A program made the position numbers and the translations under genes. From Geodermatophilus obscurus DSM 43160 (GTDB lineage Bacteria; Actinomycetota; Actinomycetes; Mycobacteriales; Geodermatophilaceae), in assembly GCF_000025345.1 (NCBI RefSeq), contig NC_013757.1, forward strand, positions 2,852,001-2,916,000: a stretch of DNA of 64,000 nucleotides. The letters are read 5' to 3'. The stretch's first letter is position 1. Every line of letters starts with the position of its first letter. The notes beneath the pieces were generated by a model. The model searched no databases. It was not told the DNA's origin and saw only the letters and a program-made list of their open reading frames with translations. Below, piece after piece: positions 18,210 through 26,801 of this stretch.

Positions 18210-19493
18210 GTGACCGCATGGCGACGGTGGGTCAGGGGCCACGCCGCCGCGCTGCTGCTCCTGGTGCAGGGACGGGGCCGCTCGGCCGCCTTCCGCGCGG
18301 CCCGCATGACGGGGGCGACCGTCGCCGCCTTCCTCGTGGCCCAGGCGGTGGGGCTGCACACCCCGCCGCCCCTGATCGCCGCGCTCACCGCCCTGCTGGT
18401 GGTGCAGGCGACCCTCAGCAGCACCCTCCTCAACGGCCTCCAGCGGGTGCTGAGCGTCGTGTCCGGAGTGGCCCTGGCGGTGCTGTTCGCCGCCGTCGTC
18501 GGGCTCACCTGGTGGAGCCTCGGGGCGCTGGTCGCCGCGTCGATCCTGGCCGGTCAGCTGCTCCGGCTGGGGCCGCACCTGGTGGAGGTCCCGATCAGCG
18601 CCATGCTCGTGCTGGGCGCGTCGGGCGCGGAGGACGTCGGCGCCGGCCGCGTCGTCGAGACGCTCATCGGGGCGGCCGTCGGCGTGCTGGTCAACGTGGT
18701 CTTCCCGCCGGCGGTGCAGACCCGGTACGCGACGCAGGCGCTGGAGCGGTTCGCCGACGAGATCGCCTGCCTCCTGCACGACGCGGCGTCGGCCCTGCGC
18801 GCCGGTCGCGTGACCCCCGAGCAGTCGACGCGCTGGCTGGAGGACGCCCGTCGGCTCAACCGGCACGCGCCGCGGGTCGACCGCGCGCTGGCCCACGCCG
18901 AGGAGAGCCGCCGGCTCAACGTCCGGGCGCTGCGGGTCCCGCCGGTCGGCGGGGGGACGCGGGCGGGCCTGGACGCCCTGGAGCACGCCTCGGTGTCGCT
19001 GCGCACCCTGTTCCGGGCCATCGACGACGCCACCCGGGAGCAGACCGGCGTCCGGGAGGACGCCGGGTACGCCGACATCGTCCGGCGCACCGTCGCGAGC
19101 CTCCTCGAACGCATGGGCACCGTGGTCCGCGAGTTCGGTCGGGTGATCATCGCCGAGGCCCGGGACGCCGAGGGCGTCGAGTGGAACCGGCTGGCCGGGG
19201 CGCTCGAGGCGCTCCGCAGTGGCCGGACGCTGATGCAGGACCTGCTGATCGGCGACCCGCGCAGCCACTCCGGCCTCTGGGAGGTCAACTCGACCCTGCT
19301 GGCGACCATCGACCGGATGCTGGACGAGTTCGGCGCGGTCGACGGTGCGCCGGCGCAGCGACCTGCCCCCGGCTCCTCCCGGGCCCGGCGGGCCGCCGTG
19401 ACGGCGGGACAGCGGTTGCGCATCACCCGCCAGGCGCCGACCGCACACGGCAACGGGCCCCTCTCCGGGCGCCCGCCCGGGGAGGACGCCTGA
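18210..19493 (+). CDS. FUSC-family (aromatic acid exporter-like) membrane protein
   Basis: The 427-aa product has about five or six closely spaced membrane segments in the first 185 residues (TVAAFLVAQAVGL, PLIAALTALLVVQATLSS, VLSVVSGVALAVLFAAVVGL, ALVAASILAGQLLRL, TLIGAAVGVLVNVVFPP). A long, charged helical cytoplasmic part follows, the pattern of FUSC/ArAE proteins. The GTG at 18210 follows GCGAGGA. The substrate is unknown; relatives export aromatic carboxylic acids. It stands alone and ends at hairpin copy 3, converging on the tautomerase. Confidence 0.8.
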   Translation: MTAWRRWVRGHAAALLLLVQGRGRSAAFRAARMTGATVAAFLVAQAVGLHTPPPLIAALTALLVVQATLSSTLLNGLQRVLSVVSGVALAVLFAAVVGLTWWSLGALVAASILAGQLLRLGPHLVEVPISAMLVLGASGAEDVGAGRVVETLIGAAVGVLVNVVFPPAVQTRYATQALERFADEIACLLHDAASALRAGRVTPEQSTRWLEDARRLNRHAPRVDRALAHAEESRRLNVRALRVPPVGGGTRAGLDALEHASVSLRTLFRAIDDATREQTGVREDAGYADIVRRTVASLLERMGTVVREFGRVIIAEARDAEGVEWNRLAGALEALRSGRTLMQDLLIGDPRSHSGLWEVNSTLLATIDRMLDEFGAVDGAPAQRPAPGSSRARRAAVTAGQRLRITRQAPTAHGNGPLSGRPPGEDA

Positions 19494-19550
19494 CGTCGGC
19501 CGTGCGGACATGTGTTCCCCCCGGGGACGGAACGGCGGTGACGGAGGAGG

Positions 19551-19613
19551 GCGGCCCCGTCCAGAGACTCGCCGCGAGCCCGCGAGCGGTGCGGAGGACG
19601 GGGTCCTTCCTCA
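19551..19613. terminator. Stop-codon-anchored GC hairpin, copy 3
   Basis: GGCCCCGTCC (19553-19562) pairs with GGACGGGGTCC (19596-19606), followed by TTCCTCA, whose TCA is the minus-strand tautomerase stop. The interior GCCGCGAGCCCGCGAGCGGT is shared with copy 2 in reverse orientation. It lies between converging genes. Confidence 0.75.
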
Positions 19614-20003
19614 GAGGTCGCCCTCGAGGAACTGGGCGCGCCCCAGGCCGAAGGACCAGTCCTCACGGGTGTTCGAGGCGACGGAGACGACGAGGTCGCT
19701 GGGCGACAGGCCGGCGGCCTCCTCGAGCCGCTGCGCCAGGCCGGCGTAGAGGGCCCGCTTCTGTTCCTCCGAGCGCCCCTGCTGGAAGACCTGCAGGACC
19801 ACGAGGTCGTCGGTGCGCTCGATGCCCAGCCCCGTGTCCTCGCAGATGATCTGACCGGGACGGTGCTCGGTGATCACCTGGTACCGGTCCCGCGGCGGCG
19901 CGGCGAAGACGTCGAGCACGACCTCCTGGACGGCGTCTGCCAGGCGGCGCAGCTCCTCGGGGGTACGCCGTCCCTCGATGACGTCGATGCGGACGAGCGG
20001 CAT
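19611..20003 (-). CDS. Tautomerase-superfamily protein
   Basis: The 130-aa product begins MPLVRIDVIEGRRT, so the catalytic Pro becomes the N-terminal residue after Met removal, as in the 4-oxalocrotonate tautomerase/MIF superfamily. A start 24 bases further upstream exists but would bury that proline, so 20003 is preferred. The length is about twice that of a short tautomerase and agrees with the 130-aa class containing ITEHRPGQII. The promoter carries the same ATGTCC-type palindrome as the iol operon, so it may act on a keto/enol intermediate of inositol breakdown; this is inference. Confidence 0.8.
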   Translation of the reverse strand: MPLVRIDVIEGRRTPEELRRLADAVQEVVLDVFAAPPRDRYQVITEHRPGQIICEDTGLGIERTDDLVVLQVFQQGRSEEQKRALYAGLAQRLEEAAGLSPSDLVVSVASNTREDWSFGLGRAQFLEGDL

Positions 20004-20055
20004 GGCGGACCCCTCCAGTGGCGACACGGCACCGACGTGGCGTCGGCCACATCAC

Positions 20056-20070
20056 TATGTCAGGACATTA
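20056..20070 (-). promoter_or_regulatory. Candidate GntR (iol) operator upstream of the tautomerase
   Basis: TATGTCAGGACATTA is a near-perfect palindrome located 53 bp upstream of the tautomerase start. Read on the minus strand it is TAATGTCCTGACATA, which resembles TATGTCCTAACAAA before iolC. The rest of 20071-20272 shows no gene. Confidence 0.5.
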
Positions 20071-20272
20071 AGACGTAGTGAAGGGGTGACGGGGATCTCG
20101 CGGGCCCACCGAGAGCCGGTCGCCGGGGACCGACGACCGGTGGACACGCGGCCGGACCCCCGCGCCTCGCCCACGCGGACGGGGGCCTGCTCCTCTCGAT
20201 CAGGTCGTGGCGACCACCGAGACCGCGGTCCCCGCGGCGTGGTCGTCGCGGGGTGCGGTGCCCACGTGGCGA

Positions 20273-21049
20273 TCAGGAGTAGGCGGCGCGGAAGCTCTCG
20301 AGGGCCTGCACCGGGTCGCCGGAGGCCCAGCCCTCCAACGCGACGACGCCGGGGTAACCGAGCCGGTCGAGGGTGGCGGCGATCGCCGGGTGGGAGATCT
20401 CCCCCGTGCCCGGCTCGCACCGGCCCGGGACGTCGGCGACCTGGATCTCCCCCACCAGCGGCAGCGCCCGCTCCACGAGCTGGACGAGGTTCCCCTCACC
20501 GATCTGCGCGTGGTAGAGGTCGAGGTTGAGCCGCAGGTGCGGGTTGCCGACCGCCTCCACCAGCGCGATCGTGTCGGCGGCACGGGCGAACGGCGTGCCC
20601 GGGTGGTCGACGGCGGTGTTGAGGTTCTCCAGGGTGAAGACCCGCCCGGCCCGCTCGCCCAGCGCGGCCAGCCGCTCCAGCGTGCGCGCGGCGGTCAGCC
20701 ACATCGCCGGGGTCACGACCTCGGTGGGCACCACCGGCAGCCCCCGGCCGTCCAGCCCGGTCCCGTGCACGTTCAGCCGCGGGCAGTCCAGCCGCTCGGC
20801 GACGGCCAGGGACTGCTCGGCGGTGCGCAGCAGCTCCTCGGCGCCGGCGGGGTCCGCCAGGGTGCCGGTCACGTACCCGGTCATGGAGGAGAAGGTCGCG
20901 CCGGTCCTCGTCAGCTCGTCGACGTCCTTGGTCGTCCAGTCCCAGATCTCCACCTCGAACCCGAGGCCGTCGATGCGCCGCACGCGCTCGGCGAACGGCA
21001 GGTCGAGGAAGAGCATCTCGGCCGAGGCGGCCAGCCGGTACGACGTCAC
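20273..21049 (-). CDS. Hydroxypyruvate-isomerase-like TIM-barrel protein
   Basis: The 258-aa product resembles Hyi and related AP-endonuclease-2-type sugar isomerases. Visible motifs are RLAASAEMLFLDLPFAERV, a Glu metal ligand in FTLENLN, LRLNLDLYHAQIGEGNL, IQVADVPGRCEPGTGEI and a Glu ligand in VALEGWASGD. The GTG start overlaps the stop of the upstream dehydrogenase (GTGA), so the pair forms one operon under the LacI regulator at 22168. Substrate could be hydroxypyruvate or a keto-sugar made by the dehydrogenase. A decayed relative lies at 12245-12445. Confidence 0.82.
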   Translation of the reverse strand: MTSYRLAASAEMLFLDLPFAERVRRIDGLGFEVEIWDWTTKDVDELTRTGATFSSMTGYVTGTLADPAGAEELLRTAEQSLAVAERLDCPRLNVHGTGLDGRGLPVVPTEVVTPAMWLTAARTLERLAALGERAGRVFTLENLNTAVDHPGTPFARAADTIALVEAVGNPHLRLNLDLYHAQIGEGNLVQLVERALPLVGEIQVADVPGRCEPGTGEISHPAIAATLDRLGYPGVVALEGWASGDPVQALESFRAAYS

Positions 21050-22056
21050 TTCTCGACCCGGGCGGGACGGCCGGTGCGCACCGACTCCGCCGCCGCGAGC
21101 GCGATCGCCAGCGCCGCGCGGGCGTCCTCTCCGGTCACGGGGGCGGGCTGCCCGGCGCGGACGGCGTCGACGAACGCGGCCAGCTCGGCGGTGTACGCGT
21201 CGGGGAAGAGCTCCTGGTCGCCCCGGACGGTCTCGACGAGCCGGCCGGCCGGCCCGGAGAAGGCCATCCCGCTGCGCCGGCCGTCGCCCATCGTCGCCAT
21301 GCCGCCGGAGCCGAGCACCTCCCCGCGGACGTCGTAGCCGTAGGCGGCCTCGAAGCACGCCTCGGCCACCGCCATGGCCCCGTTGTCGAACCGCACGGTG
21401 ACGACCGCCGTGTCGAGCAGCCCGCGGTCCCGCCACGCCGGCTCCACGAGCGCGTCCGCGGCGGCGGAGACCTCCACGGCCTCGGCGCCGGGGTTCAGGA
21501 AGCGCAGCGTGTCGAAGTCGTGGATCAGCGTCTCGAGGAAGATCGTGTCCGGCAGGACCCGGGCGGGGTCGAAACCCCCGGGGTCGCGGGTGAGCGACCG
21601 CAGCAGGCGCGGGGTCCCCAGGGTGCCGGCGTCCAGCAGCGCCCGGGCCGCGCGCCAGTCGGCGGCGAACCGCCGGTTGAACCCGACCTGCAGGACCACA
21701 CCCGCACTGCGGGCGGCGTCGATGGCGCGGTCGGCGTCCGGCAGCGTGACGGCCATCGGCTTCTCGCATAACGCGTGCCGACCCGCCGCCGCGGCGGCCA
21801 CCACCAGGTCGGCGTGCGACCGGGCCGGCGCGGCGATGACGACCGCGTCGACGTCGGGGTCGGCCCACAGCTGCGCCACGTCGGTGTACGCCCGGCCGGC
21901 ACCGAGCGCGCTGGTCAGCCGCTCGGCGGCACCCGGTGCGGGGTCGGCCACGGCGGCCAGTCGCGCGTGCGGGAGCCGCAGGGCGAGCGTCTCCGCGTGG
22001 AAGGCCCCCATCCGGCCCGACCCGATCAGGGCCACGCCCACGGTCTCGCTCGCCAT
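21046..22056 (-). CDS. Gfo/Idh/MocA dehydrogenase (inositol 2-dehydrogenase-like)
   Basis: The 336-aa product has the Rossmann motif ALIGSGRMGAFHAETLA at the N-terminus, the EKP motif in HALCEKPMAV near residue 97, QVGFNRRFAADW and the catalytic region TLIHDFDTLRFL near residue 170. This matches IolG/MocA-type NAD-dependent polyol or inositol dehydrogenases. It is coupled to the Hyi-like isomerase and divergent from a LacI repressor with two palindromic operators. It is probably induced by its own sugar and not part of the main iol operon. Confidence 0.87.
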   Translation of the reverse strand: MASETVGVALIGSGRMGAFHAETLALRLPHARLAAVADPAPGAAERLTSALGAGRAYTDVAQLWADPDVDAVVIAAPARSHADLVVAAAAAGRHALCEKPMAVTLPDADRAIDAARSAGVVLQVGFNRRFAADWRAARALLDAGTLGTPRLLRSLTRDPGGFDPARVLPDTIFLETLIHDFDTLRFLNPGAEAVEVSAAADALVEPAWRDRGLLDTAVVTVRFDNGAMAVAEACFEAAYGYDVRGEVLGSGGMATMGDGRRSGMAFSGPAGRLVETVRGDQELFPDAYTAELAAFVDAVRAGQPAPVTGEDARAALAIALAAAESVRTGRPARVEK

Positions 22057-22069
22057 GTCGACTCCTCGT

Positions 22070-22083
22070 CTAGAACGTTCTAG
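22070..22083. promoter_or_regulatory. LacI operator 1, CTAGAACGTTCTAG
   Basis: A perfect 14-bp palindrome with a central CG, as LacI operators usually have. It lies 14 bp upstream of the dehydrogenase start at 22056. An identical copy lies at 22132-22145. Confidence 0.8.
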
Positions 22084-22131
22084 GGCACAGTCAGCGTGAC
22101 GGCCGACCCCTCCCTCGTCAAGTGCATCCGG

Positions 22132-22145
22132 CTAGAACGTTCTAG
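22132..22145. promoter_or_regulatory. LacI operator 2, CTAGAACGTTCTAG
   Basis: Identical to operator 1, with centres 62 bp apart (about six helical turns), so a looped tetramer or two dimers on one face are possible. It lies 22 bp before the LacI GTG at 22168, suggesting autoregulation. Confidence 0.8.
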
Positions 22146-22167
22146 GACATCGGGCTACGCTCGCCCG

Positions 22168-23169
22168 GTGCCCCCGACGAGCCCCGACAGGCGGCCGACC
22201 CTGGCCGACGTCGCGGCCCGCGCCGGGGTCTCCACGGCGCTCGTCTCGATCGTCATGCGGGACGCCCCCGGCGCCAGCGCCGCGACCCGCGAGCGGGTGC
22301 GCCGCGCCGCCGACGAGCTCGGCTACCGCCCCGACACCCGCGCCCGCCTGCTGCGCAGCTCCCGCAGCCGGCTGCTCGGCGTCGTCTTCGGGGTCCAGCA
22401 CGCCTTCCACGGCGACCTGCTGGCCGGGCTCTACGACACCGCCGAGAAGGCCGGGTACGAGCTGGCACTGAGCGCCGTCACACCGGGACGCAGCGAGCAG
22501 CGAGCGGTCGACAGCCTGCTGCGGGACCGCTGCGAGGCACTGGTGCTGCTCGGGCCCTCGTCGCCCACCGCGCACCTGACCGACCTCGCCACCCGCCTCC
22601 CCGTGGTGGTCGTCGCCCGCTCCGTGCGGTCCGCCGCGGTCGACGTCGTCCGGACCGCCGACGACGAGGGCATGCACCTGGCGGTGGACCACCTGGTGGC
22701 GCTCGGGCACCGCGACGTCGTACACGTCGACGGCGGCCGGGCGCCCGGGGCGGCCGAGCGACGGCGGGGCTACCGGGGGGCGGTGCGCAGGCACGGGCTC
22801 GAGCCGCGGGTCGTGCCCGGTGGGCCCACCGAGGAGGAGGGCGCCGCCGCGGCGCGCGCCCTCCTGGCCGGCCCCCTGCCCGGTGCGGTCACGGTCTTCA
22901 ACGACCGGTGTGCCGTGGGCCTGCTGGACGTGCTGCGGCGTGCGGGCCGCTCGGTGCCCGGTGAGGTGAGCGTGGCCGGCTACGACGACAGCCGTCTCGC
23001 GCGGCTCTCCTCGGTCGACCTCACGTCCGTCGCCCAGGACGTCGAGCGGCTGACCACGCTGGCCGTCCGGCGCGCCCTCGACCGGCTGGACGGGGTCCCC
23101 GTCCAGCAGCGCGAGCTCGTGGTCCCGCCCCGGCTCGTCGTCCGGAGCACCACCGCCCCGCCTCCGTGA
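22168..23169 (+). CDS. LacI-family transcriptional regulator
   Basis: The 333-aa product has the headpiece PTLADVAARAGVSTALVSIVMRDAPGAS at residues about 10-37 and a full effector domain (LLGVVFGVQHAFHGDLLAGL, HLVALGHRDVVHVDGG, VSVAGYDDSRLARLSSVDLT). The recognition helix reads STALVSIVMR instead of the common TVSRVLN. The GTG at 22168 was chosen since upstream starts would overlap the operator. It is divergent from the dehydrogenase/isomerase pair. It resembles the LacI protein at 25611 (same ending, PPRLVVR-TTAPPP), so the two are likely paralogues. Confidence 0.9.
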   Translation: MPPTSPDRRPTLADVAARAGVSTALVSIVMRDAPGASAATRERVRRAADELGYRPDTRARLLRSSRSRLLGVVFGVQHAFHGDLLAGLYDTAEKAGYELALSAVTPGRSEQRAVDSLLRDRCEALVLLGPSSPTAHLTDLATRLPVVVVARSVRSAAVDVVRTADDEGMHLAVDHLVALGHRDVVHVDGGRAPGAAERRRGYRGAVRRHGLEPRVVPGGPTEEEGAAAARALLAGPLPGAVTVFNDRCAVGLLDVLRRAGRSVPGEVSVAGYDDSRLARLSSVDLTSVAQDVERLTTLAVRRALDRLDGVPVQQRELVVPPRLVVRSTTAPPP

Positions 23170-23190
23170 CGGTCTGGAACGGCCCCGGGT

Positions 23191-23242
23191 CAGGGCCCCG
23201 TCCCGAGCTTGCGAGGGATGGAGGACGCGGGGTCCTTCCTCA
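23191..23242. terminator. Stop-codon-anchored GC hairpin, copy 4 (shortened)
   Basis: GGGCCCCGTCC (23193-23203) faces GGACGCGGGGTCC (23222-23234) followed by TTCCTCA, whose TCA is the minus-strand P450 stop. The interior is shorter than in the other copies. It lies between the converging LacI and P450 genes. Confidence 0.7.
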
Positions 23243-25510
23243 GAGGTCGAGGACCAGCCGGTCGCCCCGGGCGCGGGAGACGCAGATCATCATGCAGTCG
23301 TCCGCCTTCCGCTCCTCGTCGCTGAGGACGGAGTCGCGGTGGTCGGGGACGCCGTCGAGGACGGCGGTCTCACAGGTGCCGCAGGTGCCCTCGGCGCACG
23401 AGGAGAGGACGCCGACCCCCGCCTCCTCGACGACCGACAAGATCGACCGGTCCGGCGGCACGGTCAGGGTGAGCCCGCTCTGCTCCAGCACGACCTCGAA
23501 CGCCTCGGCCCGCGCCGGCTCGCCCTGGGGCCGGGGCGCGAACCGCTCGACGTGCAGCGCCCCCCGCGGCCAGCCGGTGCAGCGCTGCTCGACCGCCGCC
23601 AGCAGCGGCTCGGGGCCGCAGCAGTAGACGAGCGTGTCCGGCTCGGGCGTCCCCAGCAGGCCGTCGAGGTCGAGCAGCCCGGTCTCGTCCTGCGGGCGGA
23701 CCGACACCCGGTCGCCGTACGGCGCGAGCTCGTCGAGGAAGGCCATGGACGCCCGCTGCCGGCCGCCGTACACCAGTCGCCAGTCGGCGCCCGCGGCCTC
23801 CGCCGCCCGGATCATCGGCAGGACCGGTGTGATGCCGATGCCACCGGCGATGAACAGGTACCGCGGCGAGCCGACCAGCGGGAAGTTGTTCCGCGGGCCG
23901 CGCACCCGCACCGGATCGCCGACGGCCAGCCGGTCGTGCACGAACCGCGAGCTGCCGCGGCCGTCCGCGTCGCGCAGGATGCCCAGGCGGTACTCCGAGT
24001 GGTCGGCGGCACCACCGCACAGCGAGTACTGCCGGGTGGGCACCCCGTCGAGGACGAGGTCGACGTGCGCGCCCGGCTCCCAGGCGGGCAGCGGACGGCC
24101 GCCCGCCTCGCGCAGGGTCAGGGCGACGACGCCGTCGGCCACCTCCTCCTTGGCGGCCACCCGCGCCTCGGCCTCGAACTCGGCGGTGGCGAGGGTGACG
24201 GTCGTCGTCCGGTGGTGGACGGCCTCGACGTGCGGCCGGCGGGCCGGCGCGCCGAACGTGACCGGGAGGTTCTTCCAGACGTACATGTTGGGCGAGCTCG
24301 GGTAGAAGGTGGGCGGGCCGGCGAGGTCGTAGTCGCCGAGCACCGGCAGCGCCTCCTCCAGGGCGATCCGCGCCTCGAGGCGGGCCAGCGGGGCGCCGAG
24401 GCACCCGTGCACGCCCTCGCCGAAGCCGAGGTGGCGGCCCCGGGGCCTGGTGATGTCGAAGGTGTCCGGGTCGGGGAACTGGCGCTCGTCGCGGTTGGCC
24501 GCGCCGGGGATGAGGACGACGCGGCTCCCGGCGGGCATCGTCACCCCGTGCAGGGTGACCTCGCGCGAGGTCGTGCGGGCGGTGAGCTGCAGCGGCGTGA
24601 TGAGGCGCATGGCCTCCTCCACCGCGGCCGGGATCAGCGACGGGTCGGCCTGCAGCAGCGCCCGCTGATCGGGGTTCTCGGCGAGCAGCTCGAACAGCGT
24701 GCCGGTCAGCCCGGCGGTGGACTCCACCCCGCCGAGGAAGAGGATCATCATCAGGCCGCTGACCTCGGACTCCGTCGTGACCCGCTCGCCCACGAACGGC
24801 ACCCCGTCGATGTCGGCGTTCACGAACTCCGTGACGAGGTCGTCCCGCCCGCAGCGGCGGCGCTCGTCGAGCAGGTCGATGAAGAACTGCTGGACGCCGG
24901 CCGTCGCGGCCCGCGCCACCTCGGTCAGGTGGGGGGTGCCGGGCACCCGGTCCTTGAGCTCGTGGGTCCAGTGCTCCAGCTGGTCGCGCCGCGCCCGCTC
25001 CAGGGGGTCCTGGTCGTGCCGGCTCGGCAGGCCCATCAGGTGGAAGAAGACGTCGAAGGGCATGGGCCAGGCCAGCTCCTGGGCGATGTCCACCCTCCCC
25101 CGGCCGCCCGCGCCCCGGTCGCGCCACGAGCCGACGAGGTCGCGGACCACCGCGCGGACGCCGTCCTCGAGCCCGGCGATCCGGCGCGGCAGGAAGTACG
25201 GCTGCACCACCGAGCGCACCTGGTCGTGCCGCGGGTTGTCCATGCTGCCGATGGACCCCGGCGGGACCTGCTCCAGCCGGCTGTCGTCGATGTCCATGCC
25301 CTCGAAGCTGCGGAAGGTGTCCGCGTCGAGCGCCGCTGCCCGCACGTCGTCGAAGCGGGTCAGGGCGTACCAGCCCCAGCGCTCGCTCCAGTAGACGGGC
25401 GCCTCGTCCCGCATCCGCCGGTACGTCCCGAACGGGTCGGACGTGTAGAAGTCCGGCGCGAACGGGTTGTAGTCGATCTCGGTGGCCGGAGCGGTGGCGG
25501 TCTGGGCCAT
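23240..25510 (-). CDS. Self-sufficient cytochrome P450 fused to phthalate-dioxygenase-type reductase (CYP116B-like)
   Basis: One 756-aa chain holds, in order, a P450 domain, an FMN/NAD reductase domain and a C-terminal plant-type 2Fe-2S ferredoxin. The P450 shows the oxygen-binding helix ILFLGGVESTAGLTGTL and the heme motif FGEGVHGCLGAPLARLEA with the Cys ligand near residue 370. The reductase shows RQYSLCG, FIAGGIGITPVLPM and YCCGPEPLL. The cluster cysteines are in CAEGTCGTC (about 703-711) and near 740. This matches P450RhF-type monooxygenases, which need only NAD(P)H and O2. The ATG at 25510 follows GTGGAG. The substrate is unknown. A LacI-like operator lies just upstream. Confidence 0.93.
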   Translation of the reverse strand: MAQTATAPATEIDYNPFAPDFYTSDPFGTYRRMRDEAPVYWSERWGWYALTRFDDVRAAALDADTFRSFEGMDIDDSRLEQVPPGSIGSMDNPRHDQVRSVVQPYFLPRRIAGLEDGVRAVVRDLVGSWRDRGAGGRGRVDIAQELAWPMPFDVFFHLMGLPSRHDQDPLERARRDQLEHWTHELKDRVPGTPHLTEVARAATAGVQQFFIDLLDERRRCGRDDLVTEFVNADIDGVPFVGERVTTESEVSGLMMILFLGGVESTAGLTGTLFELLAENPDQRALLQADPSLIPAAVEEAMRLITPLQLTARTTSREVTLHGVTMPAGSRVVLIPGAANRDERQFPDPDTFDITRPRGRHLGFGEGVHGCLGAPLARLEARIALEEALPVLGDYDLAGPPTFYPSSPNMYVWKNLPVTFGAPARRPHVEAVHHRTTTVTLATAEFEAEARVAAKEEVADGVVALTLREAGGRPLPAWEPGAHVDLVLDGVPTRQYSLCGGAADHSEYRLGILRDADGRGSSRFVHDRLAVGDPVRVRGPRNNFPLVGSPRYLFIAGGIGITPVLPMIRAAEAAGADWRLVYGGRQRASMAFLDELAPYGDRVSVRPQDETGLLDLDGLLGTPEPDTLVYCCGPEPLLAAVEQRCTGWPRGALHVERFAPRPQGEPARAEAFEVVLEQSGLTLTVPPDRSILSVVEEAGVGVLSSCAEGTCGTCETAVLDGVPDHRDSVLSDEERKADDCMMICVSRARGDRLVLDL

Positions 25511-25532
25511 GGGGGTCTCCACGGTCGGGGAC

Positions 25533-25546
25533 TTGAAGCGCTTGAA
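25533..25546 (-). promoter_or_regulatory. LacI-type operator upstream of the P450
   Basis: TTGAAGCGCTTGAA lies 23 bp upstream of the P450 start. It differs from the perfect palindrome TTAAAGCGCTTTAA (26687-26700) by one base per half. This suggests the LacI protein at 25611 also controls the P450. Confidence 0.6.
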
Positions 25547-25610
25547 GACTCGCCGGTCACCCACGCCACTGTCAACGGCTTGTCAGGACGGAGCCCGCGG
25601 CCTCGCCGAG

Positions 25611-26630
25611 TCAGTCCTCCCCGGGCGGCGGAGCCGTCGTCCCCCGCACCACCAGCCGCGGGGGGACGACGACCTCGCGGTGCCCGGTGCGGCCGCCGTC
25701 GAGCCGCTCGACCACCGCGGCGACGGCGTGCCGCATCTGCTCCCGGGACTCCTGGCTGACGGTGGTCAGGTCGACGTGCGCGAGCCGCGAGAGCGGGCTG
25801 TCGTCGTAGCCCACCACCGACACCTGGCCCGGGACGTCCACGCCGCTGCGCAGCAGCGCGTCGAGCAGGCCGACGGCGGAGGCGTCGTTGTACGTCACGA
25901 CCGCGGTCGGGGGCGTCTCGGACCCGAACAGCGTCCGCGCCGCCCGCGCTCCGGACGCCTCGCCGGAGTTCCCCGCCACGACCTGCACGTGCGATCCGAG
26001 CCGGTGCCGGCGCATGGCCCGCTGGTAGCCGCGCCGCCGGCCGCCGGCGATGACCCCGGGCCCGCCGTCGACGTGGGCGATGCGGCGGTGCCCGAGGCCG
26101 ACGAGGTGGTCGACGGCCTGGGCGACCCCCTCCTCGTCGGCGACCCGGACGACGTCGACACCGGCCGAGGGCACCGCGCGGCCGACGGCCACCACGGGCA
26201 GCTGCCGGTCCAGCGCGCCCAGCCGTGAGGAGGGGGCCTCCGGGCCGAGCAGGACCAGCGCCTCGCAGCGCGAGTCGAGCAGCGTCTCGATCGCCCGCCC
26301 CTCGTCGCGGGTGCGGGTCACCGTGCTGAGCACCAGGTCGTACCCGTGCTCCTCGGCCGCCTCGTGGACGTCCTCGACGAGCTGGGCGTGGAAGGTGCTG
26401 CGGACGTCCATCAGGACGCCGATGAGCCTGCTGCGCCGGCGGGCCAGCAGGCTCGCCGCGCGGTCGGCCCGGTAGCCCAGCCGGGTGGCGGCGTCGAGCA
26501 CGCGCTGGCGGGTGGCGCTGCTGGGGCCCGCGACGCCGCGCAGCACGAGCGAGGCCGTCGCCGGCGAGACCCGCGCCTCGGCGGCGACGTCCTGCAGCCG
26601 GGGACGACGCAGCGACTCCTCCGCGCTCAC
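25611..26630 (-). CDS. LacI-family transcriptional regulator
   Basis: The 339-aa product has the headpiece PRLQDVAAEARVSPATASLVLRGVAGPS and an effector domain with LIGVLMDVRSTFHAQLVEDV, HLVGLGHRRIAHVDGG and VSVVGYDDSPLSRLAHVDLT. The GTG at 26630, with AGGAGG eight bases upstream, is preferred. A longer ATG start at 26687 would lie inside the operator. It sits between the P450 and the divergent oxidoreductase/isomerase genes, both with AAGCGCTT-centred sites. It is probably a paralogue of the regulator at 22168. Confidence 0.9.
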   Translation of the reverse strand: MSAEESLRRPRLQDVAAEARVSPATASLVLRGVAGPSSATRQRVLDAATRLGYRADRAASLLARRRSRLIGVLMDVRSTFHAQLVEDVHEAAEEHGYDLVLSTVTRTRDEGRAIETLLDSRCEALVLLGPEAPSSRLGALDRQLPVVAVGRAVPSAGVDVVRVADEEGVAQAVDHLVGLGHRRIAHVDGGPGVIAGGRRRGYQRAMRRHRLGSHVQVVAGNSGEASGARAARTLFGSETPPTAVVTYNDASAVGLLDALLRSGVDVPGQVSVVGYDDSPLSRLAHVDLTTVSQESREQMRHAVAAVVERLDGGRTGHREVVVPPRLVVRGTTAPPPGED

Positions 26631-26647
26631 GGCGACCACCTCCTCCC

Positions 26648-26700
26648 TTGACACGACCGCGGCACCCTGCTGTGATCGCGCCATCATTAAAGCGCTTTAA
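26648..26700 (+). promoter_or_regulatory. Promoter plus LacI operator TTAAAGCGCTTTAA
   Basis: TTGACA (26648-26653) is separated by 17 bp from a TGTGAT -10-like hexamer (26671-26676), reading towards the oxidoreductase at 26802. A perfect 14-bp palindrome TTAAAGCGCTTTAA follows at 26687-26700, at or just after the expected transcription start, a classic repressor position. Confidence 0.7.
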
Positions 26701-26801
26701 GCACCCACGGGCCCGGTGCCCCCTGCGGGAGCGTGCCACGTCGGCGAGACCGCCGTCCGCACCGCAGGGGCCGGCGTCCGCCCGATGAGAGGAGAGCAGC
26801 C

